Shown here: piece by piece, positions 32,135 to 39,646 of the stretch
Position numbering within the stretch: the stretch's first letter is position 1
How the letters are laid out: every line of letters begins with the position of its first letter
NCBI RefSeq assembly: GCF_001866645.1
Contig: NZ_MLYP01000042.1
Span: forward strand, 119,208-183,207
Direction of reading: 5' to 3'
DNA: 64,000 nt
From: Streptomyces colonosanans
GTDB lineage: Bacteria; Actinomycetota; Actinomycetes; Streptomycetales; Streptomycetaceae
The notes under the pieces: model-generated
The model's database searches: none
What the model was told of the DNA's origin: nothing
The model's input: only the letters and a program-made list of their open reading frames with translations
Made by a program: the position numbers and the translations under genes

Positions 32135-33400
32135 GTGTCTGCCTTGATGAAGATCGCCGGGCGCCGCCTGCCGGTCACCTCCGCTGCTGTGTTGTCCCTC
32201 TCTCTCACCGTGCCCGCGACCGCGTTCGCGGACGCCGGGAGCTCGTCCGCGTCGCCGTCGGCCACGCCCCCGGCCGTGATGTCGACCGTCGGCGGCGAAC
32301 AGCTCGGCAGGCCGGGCACCCAGGTGAACCTCGGCAGCGGCGCCCCCGTGCTGCCCAAGGACCTCACGGCGCGCTCCTGGATCGTCGCCGACGCCGAGTC
32401 CGGTGACGTTCTGGCCGCCCACAATGCGCACTGGCGGCTCCCCCCGGCGAGCACCCTGAAGATGCTGTTCGCCGACACCGTGCTGCCCAAATTCCCGAAG
32501 AGCACGGACTACAAGGTGACCCCCTCCGATCTGGCCGGCATAGGCTCCGGCTCCAGCATGGTCGGGGTCAAGGAGGGCGAGACCTACACGGTCCACGACC
32601 TGTGGCTCGGGGTCTTCCTGCGTTCCGGCAACGACGCCGTGCACGTGCTGTCCGCGATGAACCACGGCGTCGAGGAGACCGTCAAGGACATGCAGGCCCA
32701 CGCCGAGGAGCTCCAGGCCCTCGACACGCACGTCGTCAGCCCCGACGGCTACGACGCCAAGGGCCAGGTCTCGTCGGCCTACGACCTCACCCTGATCGCC
32801 CGCTCCGGGATGCAGAAGAAGGACTTCCGGGAGTACTGCTCGACGGTACGGGCGCAGTTCCCGGGCGAGACCACGGAGAAGAAGGGCAAGAAGACCCGCG
32901 GGTCCTTCGAGATCCAGAACACCAACCGGCTGCTCGCCGGGGACGGCGACATCACGCCGTACCGGGGCATAGCGGGTGTGAAGAACGGCAACACCACCAA
33001 CGCGGGCGCCACCTTCACGGGCATCGCCGAGCGGAACGGCAGGAAACTGCTCGTCACGGTCATGAACCCGGAGAAGAAGGAGCACAACGAGGTCTACAAG
33101 GAGACCGCCCGGCTGTTCGACTGGGGGTTCGGCGCGGCCGGCAAGGTGACGCCGGTCGGCGAGCTCGTCGCCCCGAAGAGCGCGGTCACGGGCGCCGCGC
33201 CCGGCGCGAAACCGTCCGCCACGGGTGCGGGCAAGGAGTCCGCGGAGCCGGTGGCCTCCGCGAAGAGCGGCGGCTCCAGCGGTATGGGGGTGGCCCTCGG
33301 TATCGCCGGCGGGGTCCTCGTTCTGCTCGCCGCGGGCGTGTTCCTGGTCAACCGCCGCTGGCCGCTGCCTGACCTGGTGCGCCGCCGGACCCGCCCCTGA
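32135..33400 (+). CDS. D-alanyl-D-alanine carboxypeptidase (S11-type low-molecular-mass PBP), membrane-anchored
   Basis: 421 residues from GTG 32135 (VSALMKIAGRRL); the ATG at 32147 is an alternative and neither has a clear ribosome site. A signal peptide ends near TAFADA. The serine PBP motifs are present: SxxK in PPASTLKM, SxN in LRSGNDAV, and KNG in IAGVKNGNTTNAG, where KTG is usual. After a ~60-residue Ala/Gly/Ser-rich stalk, a C-terminal helix (VALGIAGGVLVLLAAGVFLV) and short basic tail anchor it, with the enzyme outside. It trims the terminal D-Ala of peptidoglycan stems. The last ~53 bp overlap the converging YihY-type gene. Confidence 0.88.
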   Translation: MSALMKIAGRRLPVTSAAVLSLSLTVPATAFADAGSSSASPSATPPAVMSTVGGEQLGRPGTQVNLGSGAPVLPKDLTARSWIVADAESGDVLAAHNAHWRLPPASTLKMLFADTVLPKFPKSTDYKVTPSDLAGIGSGSSMVGVKEGETYTVHDLWLGVFLRSGNDAVHVLSAMNHGVEETVKDMQAHAEELQALDTHVVSPDGYDAKGQVSSAYDLTLIARSGMQKKDFREYCSTVRAQFPGETTEKKGKKTRGSFEIQNTNRLLAGDGDITPYRGIAGVKNGNTTNAGATFTGIAERNGRKLLVTVMNPEKKEHNEVYKETARLFDWGFGAAGKVTPVGELVAPKSAVTGAAPGAKPSATGAGKESAEPVASAKSGGSSGMGVALGIAGGVLVLLAAGVFLVNRRWPLPDLVRRRTRP

Positions 33401-34256
33401 CCGTGTCCGGGCTCTTCTGCGTCGCCGTCCAGGCGGCGCAGAACAGCACGAGCTTGGCGGTGAGGTTGATCCACAGCAGCAGTGCGACCGGCACCCCGAA
33501 GGCGCCGTACATGCTCTTCGCGGCCACGCCCTGGAGGTAGCCGCTGAGCGACACCTTGAGCAGTTCGAAACCGACCGCGCCGCCCAGGGCGGCGGTCACC
33601 AGTCGGCGCCGTGGCGGGTCCACGCCGGGCAGCAGCGTGAGCACGTACAGCAGGACCAGGAAGTCGGTGAGGACGGAGACGGCGAACGCGGCCACGCGCA
33701 GCAGGACGCTGCCCCAGTCGCCCTTGGCGAGGCCGAGCGGCCCGGCCATCCATCCGACCAGCGCGGAGGCGACGGTGGACGTGGCGAGGGTGACGAGGAC
33801 CGCGCCGCCCAGGCCGATGAGCACCACACCGTCCTTGGCCTTGCGCAGCACGGGGTTCTCGTCGCTGTCCGGCAGCTCCCACACCGCGCGCAGGCAGTCC
33901 CGGATCTGTCCGACCCAGTTGATGCCGGCGAACAGCAGCACGGCACCGGCGATGATGCCGATGGTCCCGGCGTTCTGGACCAGGTTGTGGATATCGAGCT
34001 GGCCGGAGAGGCCGGGGAACTGATCCCCGATCCTCGCCTGCAGGTTGTTCTGCTGGGCCGTGCTGAGCGTCGCGGCGCCGATCGCGGCGGCGAACGTGAG
34101 CAGCGGGAAGAGCGCCACGAAGCTGATGAACGTCATCGCGGCGGCGAGCCGGGCCCACTTCACCCGGTCGAGGCGTTCGTAGGCGCGCCAGCCGTGCGTG
34201 ACCATGAGGCGTGCGACCAACGGCCCGATGACGGGGAGCTTCTTCAGCCAGTCCAT
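33348..34256 (-). CDS. YihY/virulence factor BrkB family membrane protein
   Basis: 302 residues from ATG 34256 (MDWLKKLPVIGPLVARL). Six hydrophobic spans are visible. Typical family sequence includes ARLAAAMTFISFVALFPLL, a loop with NAGTIGIIAGAVLLFAGINW, the RDCLRAVWELP segment, and the late GVPVALLLWINLTAKLVLFCAAW. Members are polytopic proteins of uncertain role (old annotations as RNase BN were wrong). The C-terminal tail (GGSGGAPGQAAASGG) is low-complexity and overlaps the 3' end of the converging carboxypeptidase gene. Translation of one may interfere with the other through antisense transcripts. Confidence 0.88.
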   Translation of the reverse strand: MDWLKKLPVIGPLVARLMVTHGWRAYERLDRVKWARLAAAMTFISFVALFPLLTFAAAIGAATLSTAQQNNLQARIGDQFPGLSGQLDIHNLVQNAGTIGIIAGAVLLFAGINWVGQIRDCLRAVWELPDSDENPVLRKAKDGVVLIGLGGAVLVTLATSTVASALVGWMAGPLGLAKGDWGSVLLRVAAFAVSVLTDFLVLLYVLTLLPGVDPPRRRLVTAALGGAVGFELLKVSLSGYLQGVAAKSMYGAFGVPVALLLWINLTAKLVLFCAAWTATQKSPDTVRGGSGGAPGQAAASGG

Positions 34257-34368
34257 GATCCGATCCCTCGCAGCACTCCGTGTGATGCATCGCCCATTCC
34301 GGTGAGGAGCCGCGCAGAGTGTCGAGATTGCTACGTTACGCCCGTTTTCCAGCGCTACGGTCACGGTC

Positions 34369-35133
34369 ATGCCTGCCCACAAGGACACCTTCGGCACCCC
34401 ACGGTCCCTGCTGATCCTCGGCGGGACCTCCGAGATCGCGCTGGCCACCGCGCGCCGCCTCGTCGCCCGCGGCGCCCGTACGGTGTGGCTGGCCGGGCGG
34501 CCCTCCCCCTCGCTGGAGAGTGCCGCCGCGCACCTGCGCCGGCTCGGCGCCGACACCCGTACGGTCGCCTTCGACGCGCTCGATCCCGTGGCCCATGAGG
34601 GCGCGCTCGGCGAGGTGTTCGCGGAAGGCGCCGTCGATCTGGTGCTGCTCGCGTTCGGTGTGCTCGGCGAGCAGGCGACCGACGAGCGCGACCCGGTGGC
34701 CGCGGCCCGCGTCGCGCAGACCAACTACACGGGCGCCGTCTCGGCGGGTCTGGTGTGCGCCGGTGCGCTCCAGACGCAGGGCCACGGCTCGCTGGTGGTG
34801 CTGTCGTCGGCCGCCGGGGAACGCGCCCGCCGCTCCGACTTCATCTACGGCTCCAGCAAGGCGGGCCTGGACGTGTTCGCGCAAGGGCTGGGCGACGCGC
34901 TGCACGGCACCGGGGTGCACGTCATGGTGGTACGGCCGGGTTTCGTCCGTACGCGCGGGACGTCCGGGCGGGAGGAGGGGCCGCTGCCCACCACACCGGA
35001 GGAGGTCGCCACCGCCATCGAGCTGGGGCTGCGCAGACGGTCGGAGGTGGTGTGGGTGCCGGGGGCCCTGCGGCTGGTGATGGCCGCGCTGCGGCACCTG
35101 CCGCGGCAGGTCTTCCGGCGGCTGGCGGTCTAG
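34369..35133 (+). CDS. Short-chain dehydrogenase resembling DprE2 (decaprenylphospho-2-keto-arabinose reductase)
   Basis: 254 residues. An SDR Rossmann fold with the motif LLILGGTSEIALATARRLV replaces the usual TGxxxGxG and is characteristic of DprE2-type reductases. It is followed by VDLVLLAFGVLG, the catalytic Ser in VVLSSAAGERAR, and YxxxK in IYGSSKAGLDVF. DprE2 reduces the keto intermediate made by DprE1 during formation of decaprenylphosphoarabinose. No DprE1 partner lies in the window, and Streptomyces does not make mycobacterial arabinan, so the true substrate may be another sugar lipid. The TAG stop codon is formed by the boundary of the inverted-repeat element that follows. Confidence 0.78.
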   Translation: MPAHKDTFGTPRSLLILGGTSEIALATARRLVARGARTVWLAGRPSPSLESAAAHLRRLGADTRTVAFDALDPVAHEGALGEVFAEGAVDLVLLAFGVLGEQATDERDPVAAARVAQTNYTGAVSAGLVCAGALQTQGHGSLVVLSSAAGERARRSDFIYGSSKAGLDVFAQGLGDALHGTGVHVMVVRPGFVRTRGTSGREEGPLPTTPEEVATAIELGLRRRSEVVWVPGALRLVMAALRHLPRQVFRRLAV

Positions 35134-35361
35134 TGCTGCGACCGGAAAGGTCTGCCGGAAAGCTCGCGGCGTCCGGTGCTGGGGGCACCTCCCACGCCCT
35201 TCAGGCAGTGGGGGAACATCGCAAGGCGGAGCATCACCCGCGTACTGGACGTACTCGGGTAATGCGACAACGCGGCGTGGGGGTCCCCCTGCTCGAAGAG
35301 CTTGGGGGAGTGCCGTGCCGCGGGCGTCGCGAGCCGGTGAACCCTTCCGGTCACAGCACTA
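35131..35361. mobile_element. MITE-like inverted-repeat element, copy A (231 bp)
   Basis: Ends: TAGTGCTGCGACCGGAAAGG and, on the other strand at the right, TAGTGCTGTGACCGGAAGGG. CTAG is present at both boundaries. It separates two convergent genes, and both of their TAG stops are the element ends. The interior contains two CCCCC/GGGGG palindromic modules (35178-35218 and 35278-35310) and a stem-loop around GTACTGGACGTACTC. It is homologous over its length to the reverse complement of copy C, with one extra module of about 35 bp. Confidence 0.8.
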
Positions 35362-35940
35362 GGTGGCGGGAAGGCTGGTGGCGTCCTCGGGCGCGCCGGC
35401 CTGAGGGGGCACCACCGTGCTTCCGAAGGCGAACTCCTGCAGCTTGCGCCAGACGCCGTCGGCGCCCTGCTCGTAGAGCGCGAAGCCCGTGCAGGGCCAC
35501 GCGGCCTCGTAGCCGGCGAGTTCCTCGTACGCCCGGTCCATCGCCGCCTCGTCGATGCCGTGCGCCACCGTGACGTGCGGGTGGTACGGGAAGACCAGCT
35601 CGCACGCCACCGGACCGGAGGCGTCGCGGACCTGCTTCTGCAGCCACGCGCACGCCTCGGCGCCGTCGACGACCTTGACGAACACCACGGGTGACACGGG
35701 CCGGAACGTGTCCGTGCCGGACAGGCGCATCGGGAAGGGGCGCCCGGCCGCCGCGACCTCGGCGAGGTGCGCCTCGATCACAGGCAGCTGGGAGGCGTCC
35801 ACCTCCGTCGGCGGGAGCAGGGTGACATGCGTGGGGATGCCGTGAGCGGCGGCGTCGCCGAAGCCCGCGCGCCGCTCCTGGAGCAGGCTGCCATGAGGCT
35901 CCGGGACCGCGATCGACACACCGATCGTTACGGTCCCCAC
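35359..35940 (-). CDS. 2'-5' RNA ligase (LigT)/cyclic phosphodiesterase family protein
   Basis: 193 residues from GTG 35940, with AGGAG five bases upstream; the frame opens earlier at 35985. The two HxT motifs defining the 2H phosphoesterase family are present: HVTLLPPTEV near residue 38 and HVTVAHGID near residue 122. FVKVVDG and LVFPYHP complete the fold. Such enzymes open or form 2'-5' or 2',3'-cyclic phosphate linkages in RNA or nucleotides, but the cellular substrate is unclear. The TAG stop lies on the right edge of the inverted-repeat element. Confidence 0.85.
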   Translation of the reverse strand: MGTVTIGVSIAVPEPHGSLLQERRAGFGDAAAHGIPTHVTLLPPTEVDASQLPVIEAHLAEVAAAGRPFPMRLSGTDTFRPVSPVVFVKVVDGAEACAWLQKQVRDASGPVACELVFPYHPHVTVAHGIDEAAMDRAYEELAGYEAAWPCTGFALYEQGADGVWRKLQEFAFGSTVVPPQAGAPEDATSLPAT

Positions 35941-36026
35941 GTCGTCTCCTGTCGTCGTGCTGGTGTTCTTCGGTGCTCCGTGCAAGCAGGGGTGGCTGCC
36001 GGCTCGGATATCGACTGTACGGCGAT

Positions 36027-36047
36027 ACCTCCCGAATATCGGGAGGT
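36027..36047 (-). terminator. Hairpin terminator after trpS
   Basis: ACCTCCCGA and TCGGGAGGT form a perfect 9-bp stem around ATA, 14 bases after the minus-strand trpS stop. Confidence 0.65.
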
Positions 36048-36060
36048 CGCTGCGGCGGGC

Positions 36061-37074
36061 TCAGTGCTTGGCGGGCAGGAAACCGATCCTGTCGTACGTC
36101 TGGGAGAGGGTCTCCGCGGCGACGGCGCGCGCCTTCTCCGCGCCCTTGGCCAGGATCGAGTCGAGCGTCTCGGGGTCGTCCAGGTACTGCTGGGTGCGCT
36201 CCCTGAACGGCGTCACGAACTCGACCATGACCTCGGCGAGGTCCGTCTTGAGCGCACCATAGCCCTTGCCGTCGTACTTCTGCTCCAGTTCCTCGATACG
36301 GGTCCCGGTGAGGGTGGAGTAGATGGTCAGCAGGTTGCTGACGCCCGGCTTGTGCTCGGCGTCGTACCGGATGACGGTGTCCGTGTCCGTGACGGCGCTC
36401 TTGACCTTCTTGGCGGTGGTCTTCGGATCGTCGAGCAGGTTGATGAGGCCCTTCGGCGTGGACGCCGACTTGCTCATCTTGATCGACGGGTCCTGGAGGT
36501 CGTAGATCTTCGCCGTCTCCTTGAGGATGTACGGCTGCGGGACCGTGAAGGTCTCGCCGAAGCGGCCGTTGAAGCGCTCGGCGAGATCGCGGGTCAGCTC
36601 GATGTGCTGGCGCTGGTCCTCGCCGACCGGAACCTCGTGGGCCTGGTACAGCAGGATGTCGGCGACCTGGAGGATCGGGTACGTGAACAGGCCGACGCTC
36701 GCGCGGTCGGCGCCGTGCCTGGCGGACTTGTCCTTGAACTGGGTCATGCGGCTCGCCTCGCCGAAGCCGGTGAGGCAGTTCATGACCCAGGCGAGCTGGG
36801 CGTGCTCGGGGACATGGCTCTGGACGAAGAGGGTGCACCGCTCCGGGTCGAGACCGGCCGCGAGCAGCTGGGCGGCGGCCAGGCGGGTGTTGGCCCGCAG
36901 CTCCTTCGGGTCCTGCGGGACGGTGATCGCGTGCAGGTCGACGACCATGTAGAACGCGTCGTGGGTCTCCTGCAGGGACACCCACTGGCGGACGGCGCCG
37001 AGGTAGTTGCCGAGATGGAACGAGCCGGCCGTGGGCTGGATTCCGGAGAGCACGCGAGGGCGGTCTGAAGCCAT
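36061..37074 (-). CDS. trpS: Tryptophanyl-tRNA synthetase
   Basis: 337 residues from ATG 37074 (MASDRPRVLSGIQPT); an ATG nine bases upstream is a possible alternative. Class I features are GSFHLGNYLGAVR (HIGH motif variant) near residue 20, the VDLHAITVP substrate pocket segment, VPVGEDQRQHIELTRDLA, and KMSKSAS as the KMSKS loop near residue 195. It charges tRNA-Trp in the cytoplasm. Streptomycetes often have two TrpRS enzymes, one indolmycin-resistant. I recall the housekeeping one in this chromosomal region, but cannot prove which type this is. Confidence 0.95.
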   Translation of the reverse strand: MASDRPRVLSGIQPTAGSFHLGNYLGAVRQWVSLQETHDAFYMVVDLHAITVPQDPKELRANTRLAAAQLLAAGLDPERCTLFVQSHVPEHAQLAWVMNCLTGFGEASRMTQFKDKSARHGADRASVGLFTYPILQVADILLYQAHEVPVGEDQRQHIELTRDLAERFNGRFGETFTVPQPYILKETAKIYDLQDPSIKMSKSASTPKGLINLLDDPKTTAKKVKSAVTDTDTVIRYDAEHKPGVSNLLTIYSTLTGTRIEELEQKYDGKGYGALKTDLAEVMVEFVTPFRERTQQYLDDPETLDSILAKGAEKARAVAAETLSQTYDRIGFLPAKH

Positions 37075-37165
37075 GTCCACCATTCTCTCAGGTCCGACAG
37101 GCATCTCCGGAATTGGTCTGCAACAGGACCGGCCCGAAGTGTCCCCGACGGTGTAACAAGGGGAC

Positions 37166-37840
37166 ATGACAAGCGGAGGGGGCGGTGTGCGCGGACTCGG
37201 CGGGCTGATGGCGGCGCTGGTGGTGACGGTGGTGGCGCTGGCGGGGGCCGCCGCTCCGGCACGCGCCGCGGGCGAGAAGGCACCGGATCTCGCGCTCGTC
37301 GTGGCGAACGGCACAGGCCGTACGACGACACTGCACTCCGGGGACCGGGACTTCACGCTGCTGTCGCAGCTGCTGGGTCCGACGAAGACAGGGTCCGAGC
37401 GGGTGCCGGACGCATGGCATCAGGGGCGGTACCCGCACGTGCGGGCCACGGTGGTGTGGGCGCTGACCGGGATCGGGGGGTATCCCCAGACGCAGCGCGC
37501 GCCCGGCGGTGATGTGGCCATCGAGCGGGAGGACCAGGTGTTCCTGGCGGAGGACGGCACGGCGTGGGTCCGCTCGGATCTGGCGCCGGACGTCGACGAC
37601 GACGACATCCGGTGGCGCCGGGTGCCGCGGGCTGTTTACGACCGGCTGGAGAAGAGCGGACTGTTCGGGCAGCCCGCCGCCGGCGACAAGGGTGCCCCCT
37701 CGGACCACCTGCGCTGGGGGGCCATGGGCCTCGGGGCGGGGCTGGTCCTGGGGGCCGGCGGCGCCTACGCCGTACGGCGCGCGGCGGCCCTGCGCGGTGG
37801 GGCGCCGTCTGAGCCGCGCCAGGAGCTCCTCGAGCTCTGA
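37166..37840 (+). CDS. Conserved secreted protein with C-terminal membrane helix, unknown function
   Basis: 224 residues. A signal peptide (GLMAALVVTVVALAGAAAPARA) is followed by an extracytoplasmic domain with short conserved-looking segments (LVVANGTGRTTTL, VRATVVWALTGIGGYPQT, AWVRSDLAPDVDDDDIRW). A C-terminal helix (WGAMGLGAGLVLGAGGAYA) and a basic/acidic tail (VRRAAALRG to ELLEL) would hold it at the membrane. I do not recognise the domain. It is divergent from trpS and converges with glyA across a terminator. The high proportion of Gly and Thr suggests a cell-envelope role, an inference only. Confidence 0.8.
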   Translation: MTSGGGGVRGLGGLMAALVVTVVALAGAAAPARAAGEKAPDLALVVANGTGRTTTLHSGDRDFTLLSQLLGPTKTGSERVPDAWHQGRYPHVRATVVWALTGIGGYPQTQRAPGGDVAIEREDQVFLAEDGTAWVRSDLAPDVDDDDIRWRRVPRAVYDRLEKSGLFGQPAAGDKGAPSDHLRWGAMGLGAGLVLGAGGAYAVRRAAALRGGAPSEPRQELLEL

Positions 37841-37887
37841 CGGCTCGGGGGTCGCACGGGTGGTCGGTGCGGCTCGCGCCCACGCGG

Positions 37888-37913
37888 CGGGGCCGCGGAA
37901 TGCCGCGACCCCG
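37888..37913. terminator. Bidirectional terminator between converging genes
   Basis: CGGGGCCGCGG and CCGCGACCCCG form an 11-bp stem with one mismatch around AATG, midway between the secreted-protein gene and the glyA stop at 37946. Confidence 0.6.
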
Positions 37914-37945
37914 TCTCTGATGAGGCGCCCCTCACCCGGCGGTGA

Positions 37946-39397
37946 TCAGCCCAGGTCGATCTCCGGGTACAGCGGGAAACCGGTCAGCAGGTCGGACGCG
38001 CGGTGGGCGATCTCGTCCGCGATCTTCGGGTCCAGGACGTGCTGGGCCTTGGACGGGGCGCCCTTGCTCGTCGTGCCGGGGGCGGCGGTCGTCAGGACGC
38101 GGTCGATCAGGGCCGCGATCTCGTCCATCTCCGCCGTACCGAGGCCGCGCGTGGTGAGCGCGGGCGTGCCGATGCGGATGCCGGAGGTGTACCAGGCGCC
38201 GTTCGGGTCGGCCGGGATGGCGTTGCGGTTGGTGACGATGCCCGAGTCCAGCAGGGCCGCTTCCGCCTGGCGGCCGGTGAGGCCGTAGGAGGAGGCCACG
38301 TCGATCAGGTTCAGGTGGTTGTCGGTGCCGCCGGTCACGAGCGTGGCGCCGCGGCGCAGCAGGCCCTCGGCCAGCGCGCGGGAGTTGTCCACGATCCGCT
38401 GGGCGTAGTCGCGGAAGGAGTCCTGCCGGGCCTCCGCCAGCGCCACCGCCTTCGCCGCCATCACATGCGGGAGCGGGCCGCCCAGCACCATCGGGCAGCC
38501 GCGGTCGACCTGGTCCTTCAGGGAGTCGTCGCACAGGACCATGCCGCCGCGCGGGCCGCGCAGCGACTTGTGGGTGGTGGTCGTCACGATCTGGGCGTGC
38601 GGGACGGGGTCGAGGTCGCCGGTCAGCACCTTGCCCGCGACCAGGCCCGCGAAGTGCGCCATGTCGACCATGAGCGTGGCGCCGACCTCGTCGGCGATCT
38701 CGCGCATGATCCGGAAGTTCACCAGCCGGGGGTAGGCCGAATAGCCCGCGACGATGATCAGCGGCTTGAACTCGCGGGCCGACGCGCGCAGCGCCTCGTA
38801 GTCGATCAGCCCGGTGGCCGGATCGGTGCCGTAGGGGCGCTGGTCGAACATCTTGCCGGAGATGTTCGGGCGGAAGCCGTGGGTGAGGTGGCCGCCCGCG
38901 TCCAGGGACATGCCGAGCATGCGCTGGTTGCCGAAGGCGCGGCGCAGTTCGGCCCAGTCCTCCTCGGAGAGGTCGTTGACCTGGCGGACGCCCGCCTTCT
39001 CCAGGGCGGGGGCCTCGACGCGCTGGGCGAGGACGGCCCAGAAGGCGACGAGGTTGGCGTCGATGCCGGAGTGCGGCTGGACGTAGGCGTGGCGGGCGCC
39101 GAACAGTTCCTTGGCGTGCTCGGCGGCGAGGGATTCGACGGTGTCGACGTTGCGGCAGCCGGCGTAGAAGCGGCGGCCGATGGTGCCCTCGGCGTACTTG
39201 TCGCTGAACCAGTTGCCCATCGCCAGCAGCGTCGCCGGGGAGGCGTAGTTCTCAGAGGCGATCAGCTTGAGCATCTCGCGCTGATCGGCGACTTCCTGGC
39301 CGATGGCGTCGGCGACGCGCGGCTCGACGGCGCGGATCACGTCGAGGGCGGCGCGGAAGGCGGTGGACTCGGTGGAGAGGGACTGCTGCTCAGGCAT
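37946..39397 (-). CDS. glyA: Serine hydroxymethyltransferase
   Basis: 483 residues from ATG 39397 (MPEQQSLSTES). Motifs of the fold-type I PLP enzyme are KLIASENYASPATLLAMGNW, KYAEGTIGRRFYAG, VQPHSGIDANLV, MVDMAHFAGLVAG and TTTTHKSLRGPRGG, in which the Lys binds PLP. It converts serine and tetrahydrofolate to glycine and 5,10-methylene-THF, supplying one-carbon units for purine synthesis. It is longer than most bacterial GlyA (~420) owing to insertions such as the segment around VRQVNDLSEEDWAELRR. A ZTP riboswitch in its leader ties its expression to purine/folate status. Confidence 0.95.
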   Translation of the reverse strand: MPEQQSLSTESTAFRAALDVIRAVEPRVADAIGQEVADQREMLKLIASENYASPATLLAMGNWFSDKYAEGTIGRRFYAGCRNVDTVESLAAEHAKELFGARHAYVQPHSGIDANLVAFWAVLAQRVEAPALEKAGVRQVNDLSEEDWAELRRAFGNQRMLGMSLDAGGHLTHGFRPNISGKMFDQRPYGTDPATGLIDYEALRASAREFKPLIIVAGYSAYPRLVNFRIMREIADEVGATLMVDMAHFAGLVAGKVLTGDLDPVPHAQIVTTTTHKSLRGPRGGMVLCDDSLKDQVDRGCPMVLGGPLPHVMAAKAVALAEARQDSFRDYAQRIVDNSRALAEGLLRRGATLVTGGTDNHLNLIDVASSYGLTGRQAEAALLDSGIVTNRNAIPADPNGAWYTSGIRIGTPALTTRGLGTAEMDEIAALIDRVLTTAAPGTTSKGAPSKAQHVLDPKIADEIAHRASDLLTGFPLYPEIDLG

Positions 39398-39437
39398 ATC
39401 GGCCTCCGGGGCGTGGCAAGCGATCACGGTTCACGGT

Positions 39438-39533
39438 TGGCTCAGGCGCACGGCACTCGCTCGTAAGGCCCACAGGGCCTGGGCCGCTCCCCGATGGTCG
39501 GTCCCATCCCAGCGCGCCAGTCACGGCCCGCCG
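39438..39533 (-). ncRNA. ZTP (pfl) riboswitch in the glyA leader
   Basis: Read on the minus strand, the leader contains GGGCCGTGACTGGCGCGC, then TGGGATGGGACCGACCA, TCGGGGAGCGGCCC and, after a variable linker, GCCGTGCGCCTGAGCC. These match the pfl consensus in order: CGUGACUGGCG, GUGGGA with paired ACC-A, GGGGAGC, and the downstream pseudoknot half G-C-C-x-x-x-CGCCUGGGC (here GAGCC for GGGC). The element ends about 40 bases before the start codon. ZTP riboswitches sense the purine intermediate AICAR-triphosphate and switch on glyA, purH or folD genes when 10-formyl-THF is low. Confidence 0.85.
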
Positions 39534-39646
39534 CCAGCCTACCGGGCACATCGGAGGGCTCTGTTCGCTCGTCCGCCATGCGAGCGACGGCAGGGAAGCG
39601 ACGATAGGAGGGGGGCCTGTTTTCGTAGGCCGGAAAGGGAGCCTCC

